The notes: generated by a model not told the origin, from the letters alone. DNA of 64,000 nucleotides from Bradyrhizobium prioriisuperbiae (GCF_032397745.1 NZ_CP135921.1:8916501-8980500), one strand, 5' to 3'. Shown: positions 50,511 to 60,139, numbered from the stretch's first letter. Numbers and translations are program-made.

Positions 50511-51503
50511 TTAATCCATTCTGGCAACCGCGCGGACGACCTCGTCGGGAATCGCGAGGCCGTCACGCGCCGCAGTTGCCCGCAATGCAAAGCGACGCTC
50601 GCCGGGAAGGCGCGCGCCGCTTTGGCCGGTGATGGACTGCGCGAGCGCCGCAATCAGCGCACCATAACGATCGTGCCCGAATCCGCCCGGGTTGACGGCC
50701 AGGATGAATTGGCCGGTGCCGGGCGGACCGCCCTCGCCGTCGAGGAAAGAGCTCGCACCTGCCGATGGATGCGCATTGACCAGCGCGACCGCAAGCACTT
50801 CGACCATCAAGGCCAGCGCAGCACCTTTGGCATCGCCGAGCGGCACCATGGTGCCCTTCAGTCCTGCATCGGGATCGGTGGTCGGCCGCCCCTGCGAATC
50901 GAGCGCCCACCCCTCGGGAATGCGTTCGCCCTTCTGCTTGGCCGCGACCAGATTGCCGCGCGCGACTTTCGACACCGAGAGATCAATCACGACCGGTGAT
51001 TCTGCGGGACGCGGTGCGGCGAACGCAATCGGATTGGTGCCGAATACGGCCCTCTCACCACCCCACGGCGCCATCGCCGCCGGCGTGTTGGCGAACAGCA
51101 GCGCGACAAGGCCCTGCTCCGCCAACCGCTCGACATGATAACCGGCGGCGCCGCAATGATTGGAACGACGGACAGCGGCCACCGCGATACCCTGGCTGCG
51201 CGCGACATCTGGCAAATCGCGGATGGCGAGATCGATCGCGGGATAGGCGTAACCGTCAGCCGCATCGATGGCGAGCACGCCGGGTGCGGTGCGCACGCAG
51301 GCGGGCACCGCTTTGCCGTCCACCTTGCCGCTTGTCAGCATGGTGAGATAGGTCGGGATGCGGGTGAGGCCGTGGCCTTTCAAGCCATCCGCTTCCGCCG
51401 CGACCAGGGCGCGGGCGACCGACTCGGCGTTGGCGCGGGTGCAGCCGCGGCGCTCGAAGATGTCGGTGGCCCAGGTGATGGCGTCGGGGAGAGAGAGTTT
51501 CAT
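50511..51503 (-). CDS. Ldh-family NAD(P)-dependent 2-hydroxyacid dehydrogenase
   Basis: A 330-residue member of the malate/L-lactate/sulfolactate dehydrogenase family, which is unrelated to classical LDH. The ATG at 51503 starts MKLSLPDAITWATDIFERRG. Family motifs are GLKGHGLTRIPTYLT (about 39-53), the catalytic-region VRRSNHCGAAGYHVERLAEQG (about 112-132), MAPWGGERAVFGTNPIAFAAPR, and PDAGLKGTMVPLGDAKGAALALM. It lies 200 bases downstream of the SuyAB-like genes in the same orientation. (R)-sulfolactate dehydrogenases (ComC-like) belong to this family, so oxidation of sulfolactate or a similar hydroxyacid is likely. Confidence 0.88.
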   Translation of the reverse strand: MKLSLPDAITWATDIFERRGCTRANAESVARALVAAEADGLKGHGLTRIPTYLTMLTSGKVDGKAVPACVRTAPGVLAIDAADGYAYPAIDLAIRDLPDVARSQGIAVAAVRRSNHCGAAGYHVERLAEQGLVALLFANTPAAMAPWGGERAVFGTNPIAFAAPRPAESPVVIDLSVSKVARGNLVAAKQKGERIPEGWALDSQGRPTTDPDAGLKGTMVPLGDAKGAALALMVEVLAVALVNAHPSAGASSFLDGEGGPPGTGQFILAVNPGGFGHDRYGALIAALAQSITGQSGARLPGERRFALRATAARDGLAIPDEVVRAVARMD

Positions 51504-51571
51504 GGGTGGCTCCGGTTGGCGCACTCAGGTCCACAATGATTGTAAGAATGATGCACTTCGACACCCAACGT

Positions 51572-51669
51572 CGTCATGCCCGCACTTGTTGCGGGCATCC
51601 ACCCCAACACGTCTTACGGCGTCGCAGCAAGGAAGACGTGGATGGCCGGGACAAGCCCGGCCATGACGG
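51572..51669. repeat. Dispersed palindromic element, family 1
   Basis: CGTCATGCCCGCACTTGTTG at the left and GGGACAAGCCCGGCCATGACG at the right, with ACGTCTT/AAGACGT inner arms. Located between the Ldh-family gene and the UxaA-family large subunit gene. Confidence 0.85.
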
Positions 51670-51703
51670 TATGGAGTGGCGAGACGCATCGCGTCTCACT
51701 CGC

Positions 51704-52978
51704 TCACGCGCTCCGATATAGCTTGGTCAGCGAAAACTCCCGATGCCCCAGCGCTTCCGCAGCTGTCAGCCGCCCATTCGCGGTGCGCACGATCATGTCA
51801 ATCAACGCGTCGCCTGCCTGCGAGATGGTGAGGTCACGACGCAGGATGCCGGAGACGTCGCAGTCGATGTGCTCGGGCATGGTGCGGATGGTCTTCGGGT
51901 TGCCGGAGATCTTGATCACAGGCACGATCGGATTGCCGATCACATTGCCCTGCCCTGTCGGAAAGGTGTGGATGACATAACCACCCGCCGCCATCAGGGT
52001 CACGCATTCGGCGGCAGCCGAGGACGAGTCCATGAAATAGAGTCCGGGGCCCTTGGCCGGCGCTTCGGCGGGCTCAAGGATCTCGATGTATTTCGAGGTG
52101 CGGCCGATCTTCTCCAAATTGCCGAGCGCCTTCTCCTCGATGGTGGTGAGGCCACCGGCGATGTTGCCCTTGGTCGGCTGGCTGTCGGAGAGATCGGAGG
52201 TCTTGTGCGCCTCGATCACGTCGTCTTGATATGCCTTCCACATGGTGTACCAGCGCTCGCCCAATTCCGGCGTCGCAGCGCGGGCCTTGCACAAATGCTC
52301 GGCGCCGGTGATTTCCGAGGTCTCGCCGAACACGCCATAGATGCCTTTCGGCAGGAGCTTGTCATACATGTTGCCGACGGTCGGGCATGACGACAGGCCG
52401 GTGGTGGTGTCGGACTCGCCGCACTTGGTCGAGATCCACAGCTCCGAGAGATCGCAGGGTTCGCGCTGCAGCTCAGAAGCCCACTGCACATAATCCTTGG
52501 CGATGTAGGACGCTTTCGCGATGGTGGCGATGTCGCCGTGTTCCTCGATGCCGAACCCGACCACCGGCTTTCCCGTTTTGGCAATGCCGTCGACCACCAC
52601 CTTGGTCCAGCCAGGCTCGATGCCGATCACCACAACGGCTGCGACATTCGGGTTCGATCCGGTCCCGATCAACGTTCGAAAGTGCAGATCGAGATCCTTG
52701 CCGAACTGCAGACGACCATAGGCGTGCGGAAGCGCCAGGGTGCCCTTGACGTTGTTGGCCACCGCTTCGCATGCGGCGTTGGAAAGATCGTCCAGCGGCA
52801 GGATCAGGACATGATTGCGCACGCCGACACGGCCGTTCTCACGGCGCCAGCCGGTGATGGCGGTGGAGGTTGCGTCGCGCTTGACGGCCGGCGCCTTGTA
52901 GGCCGGCATCTCGATGTTGCGGCCGCGCACGTCGGCGAGCGGCGTCCTGGCGGTCTGGAAATTGGCTACGATCGACAT
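51704..52978 (-). CDS. UxaA-family lyase, large subunit (sulfolactate sulfo-lyase SuyB-like)
   Basis: A 424-residue protein of the altronate/galactarate dehydratase superfamily. Motifs: [26 protein letters not shown] (about 47-72), [43 protein letters not shown] (iron-binding Cys/Glu), [23 protein letters not shown] and [13 protein letters not shown]. These blocks resemble the catalytic subunit of (R)-sulfolactate sulfo-lyase (SuyB) as I recall it, closer than altronate dehydratase, but this is from memory, not a search. It starts 7 bases after the small subunit stop. The reaction would be elimination of sulfite from sulfolactate to give pyruvate. Confidence 0.85.
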   Translation of the reverse strand: MSIVANFQTARTPLADVRGRNIEMPAYKAPAVKRDATSTAITGWRRENGRVGVRNHVLILPLDDLSNAACEAVANNVKGTLALPHAYGRLQFGKDLDLHFRTLIGTGSNPNVAAVVVIGIEPGWTKVVVDGIAKTGKPVVGFGIEEHGDIATIAKASYIAKDYVQWASELQREPCDLSELWISTKCGESDTTTGLSSCPTVGNMYDKLLPKGIYGVFGETSEITGAEHLCKARAATPELGERWYTMWKAYQDDVIEAHKTSDLSDSQPTKGNIAGGLTTIEEKALGNLEKIGRTSKYIEILEPAEAPAKGPGLYFMDSSSAAAECVTLMAAGGYVIHTFPTGQGNVIGNPIVPVIKISGNPKTIRTMPEHIDCDVSGILRRDLTISQAGDALIDMIVRTANGRLTAAEALGHREFSLTKLYRSA

Positions 52979-52985
52979 GACAACC

Positions 52986-53273
52986 TCACCAGCGCTTGGT
53001 CTTGGCATTGTGGACGTGAAGATGTTCCCCCCGAGCGATCGCGGCCTTGGTGATGCCGACGTCCTCGCCGTACTTCCACACCGTCTCGCCCGCGGGGATG
53101 TCCTTCAGCGCCACCTTGTGGCCGATCGGGATATCCATCTTCACAGTGAGGCCGAACGTGGTGTCGTTCTCGGTGATCAGGCACAGCATGTCGGTGCCGG
53201 CCTTGAGGCCTTCGATAACGACAACACCGCAATTATCCTTGGGCGAATGAACCAGGCAGTGGGGATGACTCAT
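52986..53273 (-). CDS. UxaA-family lyase, small (SAF domain) subunit (SuyA-like)
   Basis: A 95-residue SAF-domain protein, [26 protein letters not shown], with [27 protein letters not shown] and ending [15 protein letters not shown]. It is the small partner of the large UxaA-type subunit encoded next; in the sulfolactate sulfo-lyase system these are SuyA and SuyB. The ATG at 53273 is the family start; the longer open frame crosses a palindromic repeat. The gene is divergent from the GntR regulator. Confidence 0.87.
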   Translation of the reverse strand: MSHPHCLVHSPKDNCGVVVIEGLKAGTDMLCLITENDTTFGLTVKMDIPIGHKVALKDIPAGETVWKYGEDVGITKAAIARGEHLHVHNAKTKRW

Positions 53274-53318
53274 GGGAATCCCTTCTTGTTCGCAAGTCAG
53301 AAACGAAAACTCTGGATT

Positions 53319-53409
53319 CGTCATGGCCAGGCTTGTCCTGGCCATCCATGTCTTTCTTGCGGTAACGCTGTGAAGACATGGATACCCGGCACAAGGCCGG
53401 GCATGACGG
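53319..53409. repeat. Dispersed palindromic element, family 1
   Basis: CGTCATGGCCAGGCTTGTCC ... GGCACAAGGCCGGGCATGACG, with CATGTCTT/AAGACATG inner arms. Located between the SuyA-like gene and the GntR gene. Confidence 0.85.
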
Positions 53410-53460
53410 AGAACACAAAGCATGCTCCCAGCAGAGGCGGCACGATCGTCCTCCCCCAGT

Positions 53461-53477
53461 CTTGTATAAGATATAAG
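53461..53477. promoter_or_regulatory. GntR-type operator candidate
   Basis: CTTGTAT-AAG-ATATAAG, 7-bp arms with one mismatch and a 3-base centre, unusually AT-rich for this genome. It lies 19 bases before the GntR gene start in the intergenic region shared with the divergent SuyAB-like operon. Confidence 0.55.
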
Positions 53478-53496
53478 ACATGTTAGGCTGTCAACC

Positions 53497-54267
53497 ATGA
53501 AACGGGCAACGCTGCGTCACGCATCAGGACTGCCTTCGGTCACGGAACGTGCCGCAGCAACGGCCGATTTCCGCCCGCTGTACCGCCAGGTAAAGGACAT
53601 GCTGGTGGCGCGGATCGCCGACGGCCGCTGGACACCCGAACAGGCCATCCCCAACGAATTTGAGCTCGCCGCTGAACTTGGCGTCAGCCAGGGCACCGTG
53701 CGCAAGGCGCTGGACGAGATGGCGGGCGAGAACCTTTTGGTGCGCTACCAGGGCCGCGGCACCTTCGTCGCCAGCCATGACGAGGCGCGCATCCTGTTCC
53801 AGTTCTTCAAACTGGTGCCCGATACCGGCGAGAAGGTGTTTCCCGAAAGCACGATCGTCGACACCACGCAGATCAAGGCGCCGCGCGCGACATCCGATGC
53901 GCTCGGACTCGACGCAGGCGCGCAGGTGATCCGCATCCGGCGGCTGCGTTCGCTGTCAGGCCGCCCAGTGATATCTGAGACCATCATGCTGCCGGCGACA
54001 TCGTTCGCCGGCCTCGTGCAGGCGCCGATCCCCAACAACCTCTATCAGCTTTATGCCGCGAAATTCGGCGTGCGGATCGCCCGCGCCCAGGAACGGCTGA
54101 AGGCGATCGCACTGTCAGCCAAGCAGGCGCGCGAGCTCGGTGTCGCCGAGTTGACCCCTGCCCTGATGATCGATCGGATCGCTTTTGGTTTGGACGGCCG
54201 CCCCATCGAACATCGCATCAGCATTTGCCTGACGGAGGACGCGCATTATCTGTCGGATTTGAAGTGA
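53497..54267 (+). CDS. GntR-family regulator, HutC/UTRA type
   Basis: A 256-residue regulator. The winged helix (about 30-90) has PLYRQVKDMLVARIADGRWTPEQAIPNEFELAAELGVSQGTVRKALDEMAGENLLVRYQGRGTFVA, the GntR signature. The UTRA ligand domain (about 105-250) has VIRIRRLRSLSGRPVISETIMLPATSFAGL and LAVAELTPALMIDRIAFGLDGRPIEHRIS-like strands. It should repress the divergent SuyAB-like operon and perhaps itself, releasing DNA on binding the substrate or an intermediate. The operator candidate is 19 bases upstream. Confidence 0.92.
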   Translation: MKRATLRHASGLPSVTERAAATADFRPLYRQVKDMLVARIADGRWTPEQAIPNEFELAAELGVSQGTVRKALDEMAGENLLVRYQGRGTFVASHDEARILFQFFKLVPDTGEKVFPESTIVDTTQIKAPRATSDALGLDAGAQVIRIRRLRSLSGRPVISETIMLPATSFAGLVQAPIPNNLYQLYAAKFGVRIARAQERLKAIALSAKQARELGVAELTPALMIDRIAFGLDGRPIEHRISICLTEDAHYLSDLK

Positions 54268-54320
54268 GATGGGATACGCTTCAACAACGTTGTTGGGCAA
54301 TGCGCATCAACACCCACATT

Positions 54321-54432
54321 CGTCATCACCGGGCTTGACCCGGTGATCCAGCTTAAGCGTACAATCGTTGGAGAAAGCTGGATTGTGACCGCGACTTGGC
54401 GCAAGCCGCTGAGATCAAGTCCGGCAATGACG
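54321..54432. repeat. Dispersed palindromic element, family 1
   Basis: CGTCATCACCGGGCTTGACC ... GATCAAGTCCGGCAATGACG with a shortened nested hairpin (GCGACTTGGCGCAAGCCGCTGAG). Located between the GntR and TctC genes. Confidence 0.85.
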
Positions 54433-54512
54433 TTGTGGGGATGATGCGCATCGAACATCAACTGATCTCTACAAAGAAAACAAAAAACCGCGTCCCCGGG
54501 AGGACTCCTAGA

Positions 54513-55505
54513 ATGAATTTCGCGAAACGATGGGTTGCGCTTGTCATTCTTGCTGCGACGACCCTGTTCAGTGCCGCAACCTTCGCGCAGGATTATCCCA
54601 CCCGCATCATTACCCTGGTCGTGCCATTCGCAGCCGGCGGTCCCTCCGACGTGATCGCGCGGCTGCTGGCCAATTCCATGAGCCAGACCCTGGGCCAGCA
54701 GGTGATCATCGAAAACGTGGTCGGCGCCGGCGGCACGGTCGGCGCCGCGCGGGTGGCACGCGCCGCGCCCGACGGCTACACATTGCTGATCCATCATCTG
54801 GCGCTGACCGCGGCGCCGAGCCTCTACAACAACCTCACCTATGACACCAGGACCGCATTCGAGCCGGTGGGCCTGGTCAATACCGGGCCGATGGTGCTGG
54901 TCGGGCGCAAGACGCTGGAGGCCAAAACCGCGCAGGACCTGATCGCCTACTTCAAGGCGCAGGGCGACAAGGTCACGCTGGCGCATGCCGGCGTCGGCTC
55001 CAACGCCCATCTCTGCGCGATTCTTTTGAGCCAGGCGCTCGGCGTGAAGCAGGTGTATGTGCCCTATAACGGCACCGGACCGGCAATGAACGATCTCGTC
55101 ACCGGCCAGGTCGACGCGCTGTGCGACCAGTCGACCACCGCGGTGCCGCAGATCATCGGCGGCAACGTCAAGGGATACATCGTGACATCGGAGCAGCCGC
55201 TCGACGTCATCAAGGACGTGGCGACCGCAAGGATTGCCGGCGTGCCCTCCTTCGACATGGCGATCTGGCACGGCCTCTATGTGCCGAAGGATACCCCGCG
55301 CGAAGTTGTGCTGAAACTCAACGCGGCACTGGGCAAGGCGCTGACCGAACCGCTGGTGCTGGAGCGATTCAAGGCAGTGGGCACCACGCCGTTTCCGAAA
55401 ACGGAATGGTCGCCGCAGGCTCACAGCAAGCGGTTTCTTGCCGAGATCGATCGCTGGGGCCGGCTGCTGAAGGTGGCGGGGGTGACGCCGGCGACGGCGA
55501 GGTAG
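54513..55505 (+). CDS. Tripartite tricarboxylate transporter substrate-binding protein (TctC/Bug family)
   Basis: A 330-residue periplasmic binding protein with a signal peptide (MNFAKRWVALVILAATTLFSAATFAQ) after a GGGAGGA site. Bug-family motifs follow: DYPTRIITLVVPFAAGGPSDVIARLLA (about 26-52), VVGAGGTVGAARVARAAPDGYTLL, and AHAGVGSNAHLCAILLSQALGVKQVYVPYNGTGPAMNDLVTGQVDALCDQ. There are no TctA/TctB permease genes in the window, so it is an orphan receptor that may work with a distant permease. Substrates are often carboxylates. Neighbouring sulfolactate-type genes suggest a C3 acid. Confidence 0.92.
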   Translation: MNFAKRWVALVILAATTLFSAATFAQDYPTRIITLVVPFAAGGPSDVIARLLANSMSQTLGQQVIIENVVGAGGTVGAARVARAAPDGYTLLIHHLALTAAPSLYNNLTYDTRTAFEPVGLVNTGPMVLVGRKTLEAKTAQDLIAYFKAQGDKVTLAHAGVGSNAHLCAILLSQALGVKQVYVPYNGTGPAMNDLVTGQVDALCDQSTTAVPQIIGGNVKGYIVTSEQPLDVIKDVATARIAGVPSFDMAIWHGLYVPKDTPREVVLKLNAALGKALTEPLVLERFKAVGTTPFPKTEWSPQAHSKRFLAEIDRWGRLLKVAGVTPATAR

Positions 55506-55529
55506 CGCTGCCGGGATTGCGAGGGCGCC

Positions 55530-56834
55530 CTACCCGTAGAGCACCCTCGGCAGGATGGTGACGATGCTCGGGAACAGCGTCAGCAGCAGCACGAAGCTGA
55601 CCATGATGATCAGATATGGCATCGTCACCCGCGCGATATAGCCGAGGCCGTCGTCGGTCAGGCCCTGGATGACGAACAGATTGAAGCCGACCGGCGGCGT
55701 GATCTGCGCCATCTCGACGGCAAGCACCAGAAAAATGCCGAACCAGACCTCGTCGAAGCCCGCGGCCTTCACGATTGGCAGCACGATCGGCAGGGTCATC
55801 ACAATCATCGAGAAGCCGTCAAGGAAGCAGCCGAGCACGAGATAAAAGCCGACCAGCACCACGATCAGCATGAACGGCGACAGGCCCAGGCCCTTCACGA
55901 AGGCGGCCACCGCCTGCGGAATGCCGAGGAACGCCGCGGCGTTGCCGAGAATCGAAGCGCCGAGCACGATCAGCGCAATCATCGAGCAGGTGACGACAGA
56001 GCCGATGATGACGTCGCGCATCACCTGCCGGCTCATGGATCCCTGCCCCCAGGCGACCAGCGCTGCGCCGAGCACGCCGACGGCGGCCGCCTCCGAGGGC
56101 GTGGCAAGGCCGCCATACATCGAGCCGAGCACGCAGGCGATCAGGAACAGCGCCGGCGCGAGGTCCTTCAGGGCGGCGAAGCGTTCGCTCCACGGGACCT
56201 GCGCGAGCTTCGCCTCGGTCTCCGGCACCAGCGTGCCGTTCAGCGCCGTGTGCAGCATCACCCAGGCCATGAAGGTCCCCGCCAGCAACAGCCCCGGAAG
56301 CACGCCGGCGGTGAACAGCTTCAGGATCGAGACATCGCCGAGCACGCCATAGATGATCATGATGTTGGACGGCGGGATCAGGAAGCCGAGGGTGCCGGCG
56401 CCCGCAAGCGAGCCGATCGCGATGTCGCGGGAATAACCCCGGCGCAGCAGCTCGTTGAGCGACATGCGGCCGATCACCTGCGTCGTCGCCGCCGACGAGC
56501 CGGAGATCGCCGCGAAGATGGTGCAGCCGATCACGTTGACATGCAGGAGACGCCCCGGCAGCAGGCCGGCCCATGGCGCGAGTCCCTGGAACAGCGACCG
56601 CGACAGGCGGGTGCGAAACAGCAGTTCGCCCATCAGGATGAACAGCGGCAGCGCCAGCAGCTCCTGCGTGGTGAGGATGTTCCAGGCGTATTGCGGCAAG
56701 AGCTTGTCGAGCGGGATCGAACGGAACATCGCCAACAGCAGCGTGGCCGTCATCGCGAGCGTGAGCCCGATCCAGAGACCGCCCGCCAGCAGCGCGAACA
56801 GGATGGCGAACAGACTGACGACTTCGATGGTCAT
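55530..56834 (-). CDS. TRAP transporter large permease (DctM family)
   Basis: A 434-residue protein with about 12 membrane helices that forms the ion-coupled channel of a TRAP transporter. Family blocks are LALPLFILMGELLFRTRLSR (about 54-73), VIGCTIFAAISGSSAATTQVIG, GYSRDIAIGSLAGAGTLGFLIPPSNIMIIYG, and the C-terminal FGIFLVLAVEMAQITPPVGFNLFVIQG. It is the last gene of hydantoinase A - B - dctP - dctQ - dctM, with 13 bases between dctQ and this start. Uptake is Na+-driven. Confidence 0.94.
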   Translation of the reverse strand: MTIEVVSLFAILFALLAGGLWIGLTLAMTATLLLAMFRSIPLDKLLPQYAWNILTTQELLALPLFILMGELLFRTRLSRSLFQGLAPWAGLLPGRLLHVNVIGCTIFAAISGSSAATTQVIGRMSLNELLRRGYSRDIAIGSLAGAGTLGFLIPPSNIMIIYGVLGDVSILKLFTAGVLPGLLLAGTFMAWVMLHTALNGTLVPETEAKLAQVPWSERFAALKDLAPALFLIACVLGSMYGGLATPSEAAAVGVLGAALVAWGQGSMSRQVMRDVIIGSVVTCSMIALIVLGASILGNAAAFLGIPQAVAAFVKGLGLSPFMLIVVLVGFYLVLGCFLDGFSMIVMTLPIVLPIVKAAGFDEVWFGIFLVLAVEMAQITPPVGFNLFVIQGLTDDGLGYIARVTMPYLIIMVSFVLLLTLFPSIVTILPRVLYG

Positions 56835-56847
56835 GGGAGGCGCGCAA

Positions 56848-57441
56848 TCATTCGACGGGTGAGGCCTTCATGCGATGGTCTTCCAGCGGCAGGCCGAGCG
56901 CCGCCTGGATGGCGCGGGCCAGGAACTGCAGGGTAAGCAGCAGCATGCCGAAGGTGACGACGGCTTGCGGAAACCACAGCGGCGTGTCGCTGGATGTCGA
57001 CACCTGCCCGCGGACGAAGGAGCCCCAAGCGAACTTGACCATCGCCGAGGTCAGGAACGCCATGAAGACGAAGCCGGCCAGGGCCGCAAGGATCTCGAGC
57101 GCGCGCCGCAGCGGCGCCGGAACATTCTTCAACAGCAGCACCACGCGGATGTGGCCGCCGACGCGCAGCGTCATGGCGGCACCGAAGGTGAAGGACGCCG
57201 CCATCAGATAGGAGGAATATTCCCACGCGATCGAGATGCTCGGGGGAAAGAACGGCAGCACATTCGACAGACAGCGGGTCGCGACCTCGGCGAGCATCAG
57301 CAGCGTCAGCGCCAGGAGACAGCCGCCGCCGATCCAGCCGTCGAGCCGGCCCAGGCGATCGATGGCGTCGAGCAGAAAACGCAGCGGCGCCGGCGCCGCC
57401 GCATTCAGGCTTTCCGGAGGAGCAGGCAGCACGGACGCCAC
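56848..57441 (-). CDS. TRAP transporter small permease (DctQ family)
   Basis: A 197-residue protein with four membrane helices. DctQ-type motifs are the first helix LLALTLLMLAEVATRCLSNVLPFFPPSISIAWEYSSYLMAASFTFGAAMTLRVGGHIRV and the third helix with FAWGSFVRGQVSTS. It is the membrane partner that links the large permease and the binding protein. The TRAP genes are contiguous: dctP stop to this start 10 bases, this stop to dctM start 13 bases. Confidence 0.92.
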   Translation of the reverse strand: MASVLPAPPESLNAAAPAPLRFLLDAIDRLGRLDGWIGGGCLLALTLLMLAEVATRCLSNVLPFFPPSISIAWEYSSYLMAASFTFGAAMTLRVGGHIRVVLLLKNVPAPLRRALEILAALAGFVFMAFLTSAMVKFAWGSFVRGQVSTSSDTPLWFPQAVVTFGMLLLTLQFLARAIQAALGLPLEDHRMKASPVE

Positions 57442-57451
57442 GGCGCAGCCC

Positions 57452-58450
57452 CTAGCGCTTCATGTCGGCGAGATAAGCGCGCACCGGTTTGTCCGCCGCG
57501 GGCACGCGCTTGAGGAAGGTATCGAGCAGCGGTGCGGTCCTGGTGCGGATCTCCGTCATCATCGCGTCAGGCACCGGCACCACCTCCATGCCGCCCTCCT
57601 TGAGGCGGTTGAGGCTGTCGACATCGGCTTTCAGCGAGTTCGCCCAGAAACCCGGCTCCATCTTCGCGGCGATGCCGGCGATCAGCTGCTGCTGATCCGC
57701 GCTCAACGCCTTCCAGGAATCGAGATTGACGGTGAGCATCTGCGACGACCAGACGTGGTTGGTCGGATAGACGTATTTCAGGAACTCCCAGAACTTGCCG
57801 TCAACGCCCGACACCGCCGAGGTCGACACGCCGGCGACCGCGCCAGAGGCCAGAGCCGGAATGGTCTCGCCCCAGGGGATCATCACCGGCGCCATGCCGA
57901 CCGCATTGAGCATGTCGACATTGTTCTTGTCGGGCACCCGGATCTTGATGTTCTTCAGGCCCTCGACACTTGCAACCTTCACCTTGAGGTGCAGGTACTG
58001 GGTCGGCCAGGGCACGATGTAGAGAATCTTCTGGTTGTTGCGCGCGGCGATCTTGTCGTATTCGGGCCGCACGTATTTGTGCAGAGCCTTCAGCTCCTCC
58101 ATGGAGCCGGCGAGAAACGGAATGCTTTCGACGCCCATGAAGGGCTCGTCGCCGACCTGCTGGATGTTGAGCACGTCGGCGAGCGGCACCAGGCCATCGC
58201 GCACGGCGCGCAAGTGCTCGGGCCCCTTGAAGCCGAGCTGGCCGCCGGCCTTCACGGTGATGGTGACGGTGCCGCCGGTTTCCTTCTTGACGGCGTCAGC
58301 GAACGCCATGGCGTTCTGGGTGTGGAAATTGCCGTCCGGCCACACCGTCGACATATCCCAGCTCGCCGTGGCCGCCCGCGCTTGCGTCGAGACCTGGCCG
58401 GCGGCGAGCATCACCGCAGCACCCGTGGTGAAAGTCCGCCGTGTGATCAT
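57452..58450 (-). CDS. TRAP transporter substrate-binding protein (DctP family)
   Basis: A 332-residue periplasmic binding protein with a Tat-like signal (MITRRTFTTGAAVMLAAGQV, ARA cleavage). DctP family features are the N-terminal WDMSTVWPDGNFHTQNAMAFADAVKKETGG, GGQLGFKGPEHLRAVRDGLVPLADV, and KNIKIRVPDKNNVDMLNAVGMAPVMIPWGE (the Arg carboxylate-binding segment). The ligand is therefore probably a carboxylic acid; with the hydantoinase genes upstream it may be 5-oxoproline, a hydantoin or an N-carbamoyl acid. It follows the hydantoinase B gene by 30 bases. Confidence 0.93.
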   Translation of the reverse strand: MITRRTFTTGAAVMLAAGQVSTQARAATASWDMSTVWPDGNFHTQNAMAFADAVKKETGGTVTITVKAGGQLGFKGPEHLRAVRDGLVPLADVLNIQQVGDEPFMGVESIPFLAGSMEELKALHKYVRPEYDKIAARNNQKILYIVPWPTQYLHLKVKVASVEGLKNIKIRVPDKNNVDMLNAVGMAPVMIPWGETIPALASGAVAGVSTSAVSGVDGKFWEFLKYVYPTNHVWSSQMLTVNLDSWKALSADQQQLIAGIAAKMEPGFWANSLKADVDSLNRLKEGGMEVVPVPDAMMTEIRTRTAPLLDTFLKRVPAADKPVRAYLADMKR

Positions 58451-58480
58451 ACGCCCCTCCGGTTTGAAAATTGAAACGCG

Positions 58481-60139
58481 TCAGCCCGCGGCGCCGTAAA
58501 CCGCAGCCGCGTTCTCGCTGGAGACGAGACCGCTGTCGACGTCGTCGCGCACGTTTTGCGGCGCGCGTGCCCTGGGATCGCCGATCCCGGCGCCGCCGGG
58601 CGTCATCACCACCAGCCGGTCGTCCGGCGGCACGGTCTGGAACCCCTTGCCGCGCAGCTTGCGGCCCGACTTCAGCCCGACATAGCCGGCCTCGCCGTCG
58701 CGGCCGCCATCGCGGCCGCGCGGCGGATGATCGATGCGGTCGAACGCCGCAAGGATGTCAAACGGCGCATCGACGCCGCTGCCAACCTCGATGATCTGGC
58801 CGAGGCCGCCGCGGGTGCGGCCGGCGCCGCCGGAATCGGGACGCAGTTCCTTGCGCCAGAAGATCAGCGGCGTCTGCGTCTCCGCGATCTCCACCGGCGT
58901 GCCGCGCACACCGCTGGGATAGGCGGTCGCCGACAGTCCGTCCTTGGCGAAGCGCGCCCCGGTGCCGCCATTGCTGGTGACCGCCATGGAGAATCCGTAG
59001 TTGCCGCCGGCGCCGCTGCGGGTCTGCCCGCGCACATTGAGATTCCACAGGCAGGAGGTGCCCTCCGCCGGCACCCGCTCCGGAATGATCTGACGCAGAC
59101 AGCCGAACACAACATCCGGCAGCATCTGGCCGATGACATGGCGCGACGCGACCGGCGCCGGCTTCGGCGCATTGAGGATCGCGCCCGCGGGCGCCGAAAC
59201 CGTCAGCGGCGACAGCGACCCCGCATTGTTCGGAATCTGCGAGGCGACCACGCAACCGAGCCCGAACACGGTGTAGGCGGTGGTGTAGGACAGCGGCACG
59301 TTGATGCCGAACTTCGAGGCATTCGATGTGCCGCCGAAATCGACATGGATGCCCTCGTCCGAGATGGTCAGCGCCGCCGCGAGCGTCACCGGCTCATCAT
59401 AGCCGTCGACCACCATGCTGTTGCGCCAGACGCCTTTCGGCAGCTTGGCGATCTCGGCGAGCACCGCCTCGCGCGACCGGTCGCAGATGTAATCACCAAG
59501 ACCATCGAGCGACGAGGTGCCAAACTCGCTCATCATCTCGACCAGGCGCTGGCAGCCGACATCGTTGCAGCCCGCCAGCGAATAGGTATCACCTTCGGTG
59601 TCGATCGGCAGGCGGGTGTTGCTGCGGATCATCGCCATCAGCGTCTCGTTGACCACGCCGCGGTCAATCAGCTTCAGCATCGGGATATACAGCCCCTCCA
59701 TGAACACGTCGGTGCCATCCGGCCCGAAGCCGATGCCGCCGATGTCCATCAGGTGACTGGTGCAGGAGAACAGCGCCACCAGTTGGCCGTCCTTGAAGCA
59801 GGGTGTGGTGACGACAAAGTCGTTGAGATGGCCGGTGCCCATCCAGGGATCGTTGGTGATGTAGGCGTCGCCTTCCTGCATCGTCTCCAGCGGAAAGTGC
59901 GCGATGAAATGCTTGACCGACTCGGCCATGGAATTGACGTGACCGGGCGTGCCGGTGACGGCCTGCGCCAGCATGCGTCCCCTGACGTCGAACACGCCGG
60001 CGGAGAGATCGCCGCATTCGCGCACGATCGGGCTGAAGGCGGTGCGCAGCAGCACCTGCGCCTGTTCCTCGACCACGGCGATCAGCCGGTGCCACATGAT
60101 CTGCAGATCGATCAGGCTCGCGCCATTCGTCTCGCTCAT
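58481..60139 (-). CDS. Hydantoinase B/oxoprolinase family protein
   Basis: A 552-residue subunit. Family blocks are LIDLQIMWHRLIAVVEEQAQVLLRTAFSPIVRECGDLSAGVFD (about 10-53), GHLNDFVVTTPCFKDGQLVALFSCTSHLMDIGG, and RSGAGGNYGFSMAVTSNGG plus VVMTPGGAGIGDPR at the C terminus. It pairs with the hydantoinase A subunit encoded 2 bases upstream. Together they form an ATP-dependent amidohydrolase or related ligase of the 5-oxoprolinase/N-methylhydantoinase/acetone-carboxylase superfamily. The exact substrate is unknown. Confidence 0.93.
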   Translation of the reverse strand: MSETNGASLIDLQIMWHRLIAVVEEQAQVLLRTAFSPIVRECGDLSAGVFDVRGRMLAQAVTGTPGHVNSMAESVKHFIAHFPLETMQEGDAYITNDPWMGTGHLNDFVVTTPCFKDGQLVALFSCTSHLMDIGGIGFGPDGTDVFMEGLYIPMLKLIDRGVVNETLMAMIRSNTRLPIDTEGDTYSLAGCNDVGCQRLVEMMSEFGTSSLDGLGDYICDRSREAVLAEIAKLPKGVWRNSMVVDGYDEPVTLAAALTISDEGIHVDFGGTSNASKFGINVPLSYTTAYTVFGLGCVVASQIPNNAGSLSPLTVSAPAGAILNAPKPAPVASRHVIGQMLPDVVFGCLRQIIPERVPAEGTSCLWNLNVRGQTRSGAGGNYGFSMAVTSNGGTGARFAKDGLSATAYPSGVRGTPVEIAETQTPLIFWRKELRPDSGGAGRTRGGLGQIIEVGSGVDAPFDILAAFDRIDHPPRGRDGGRDGEAGYVGLKSGRKLRGKGFQTVPPDDRLVVMTPGGAGIGDPRARAPQNVRDDVDSGLVSSENAAAVYGAAG

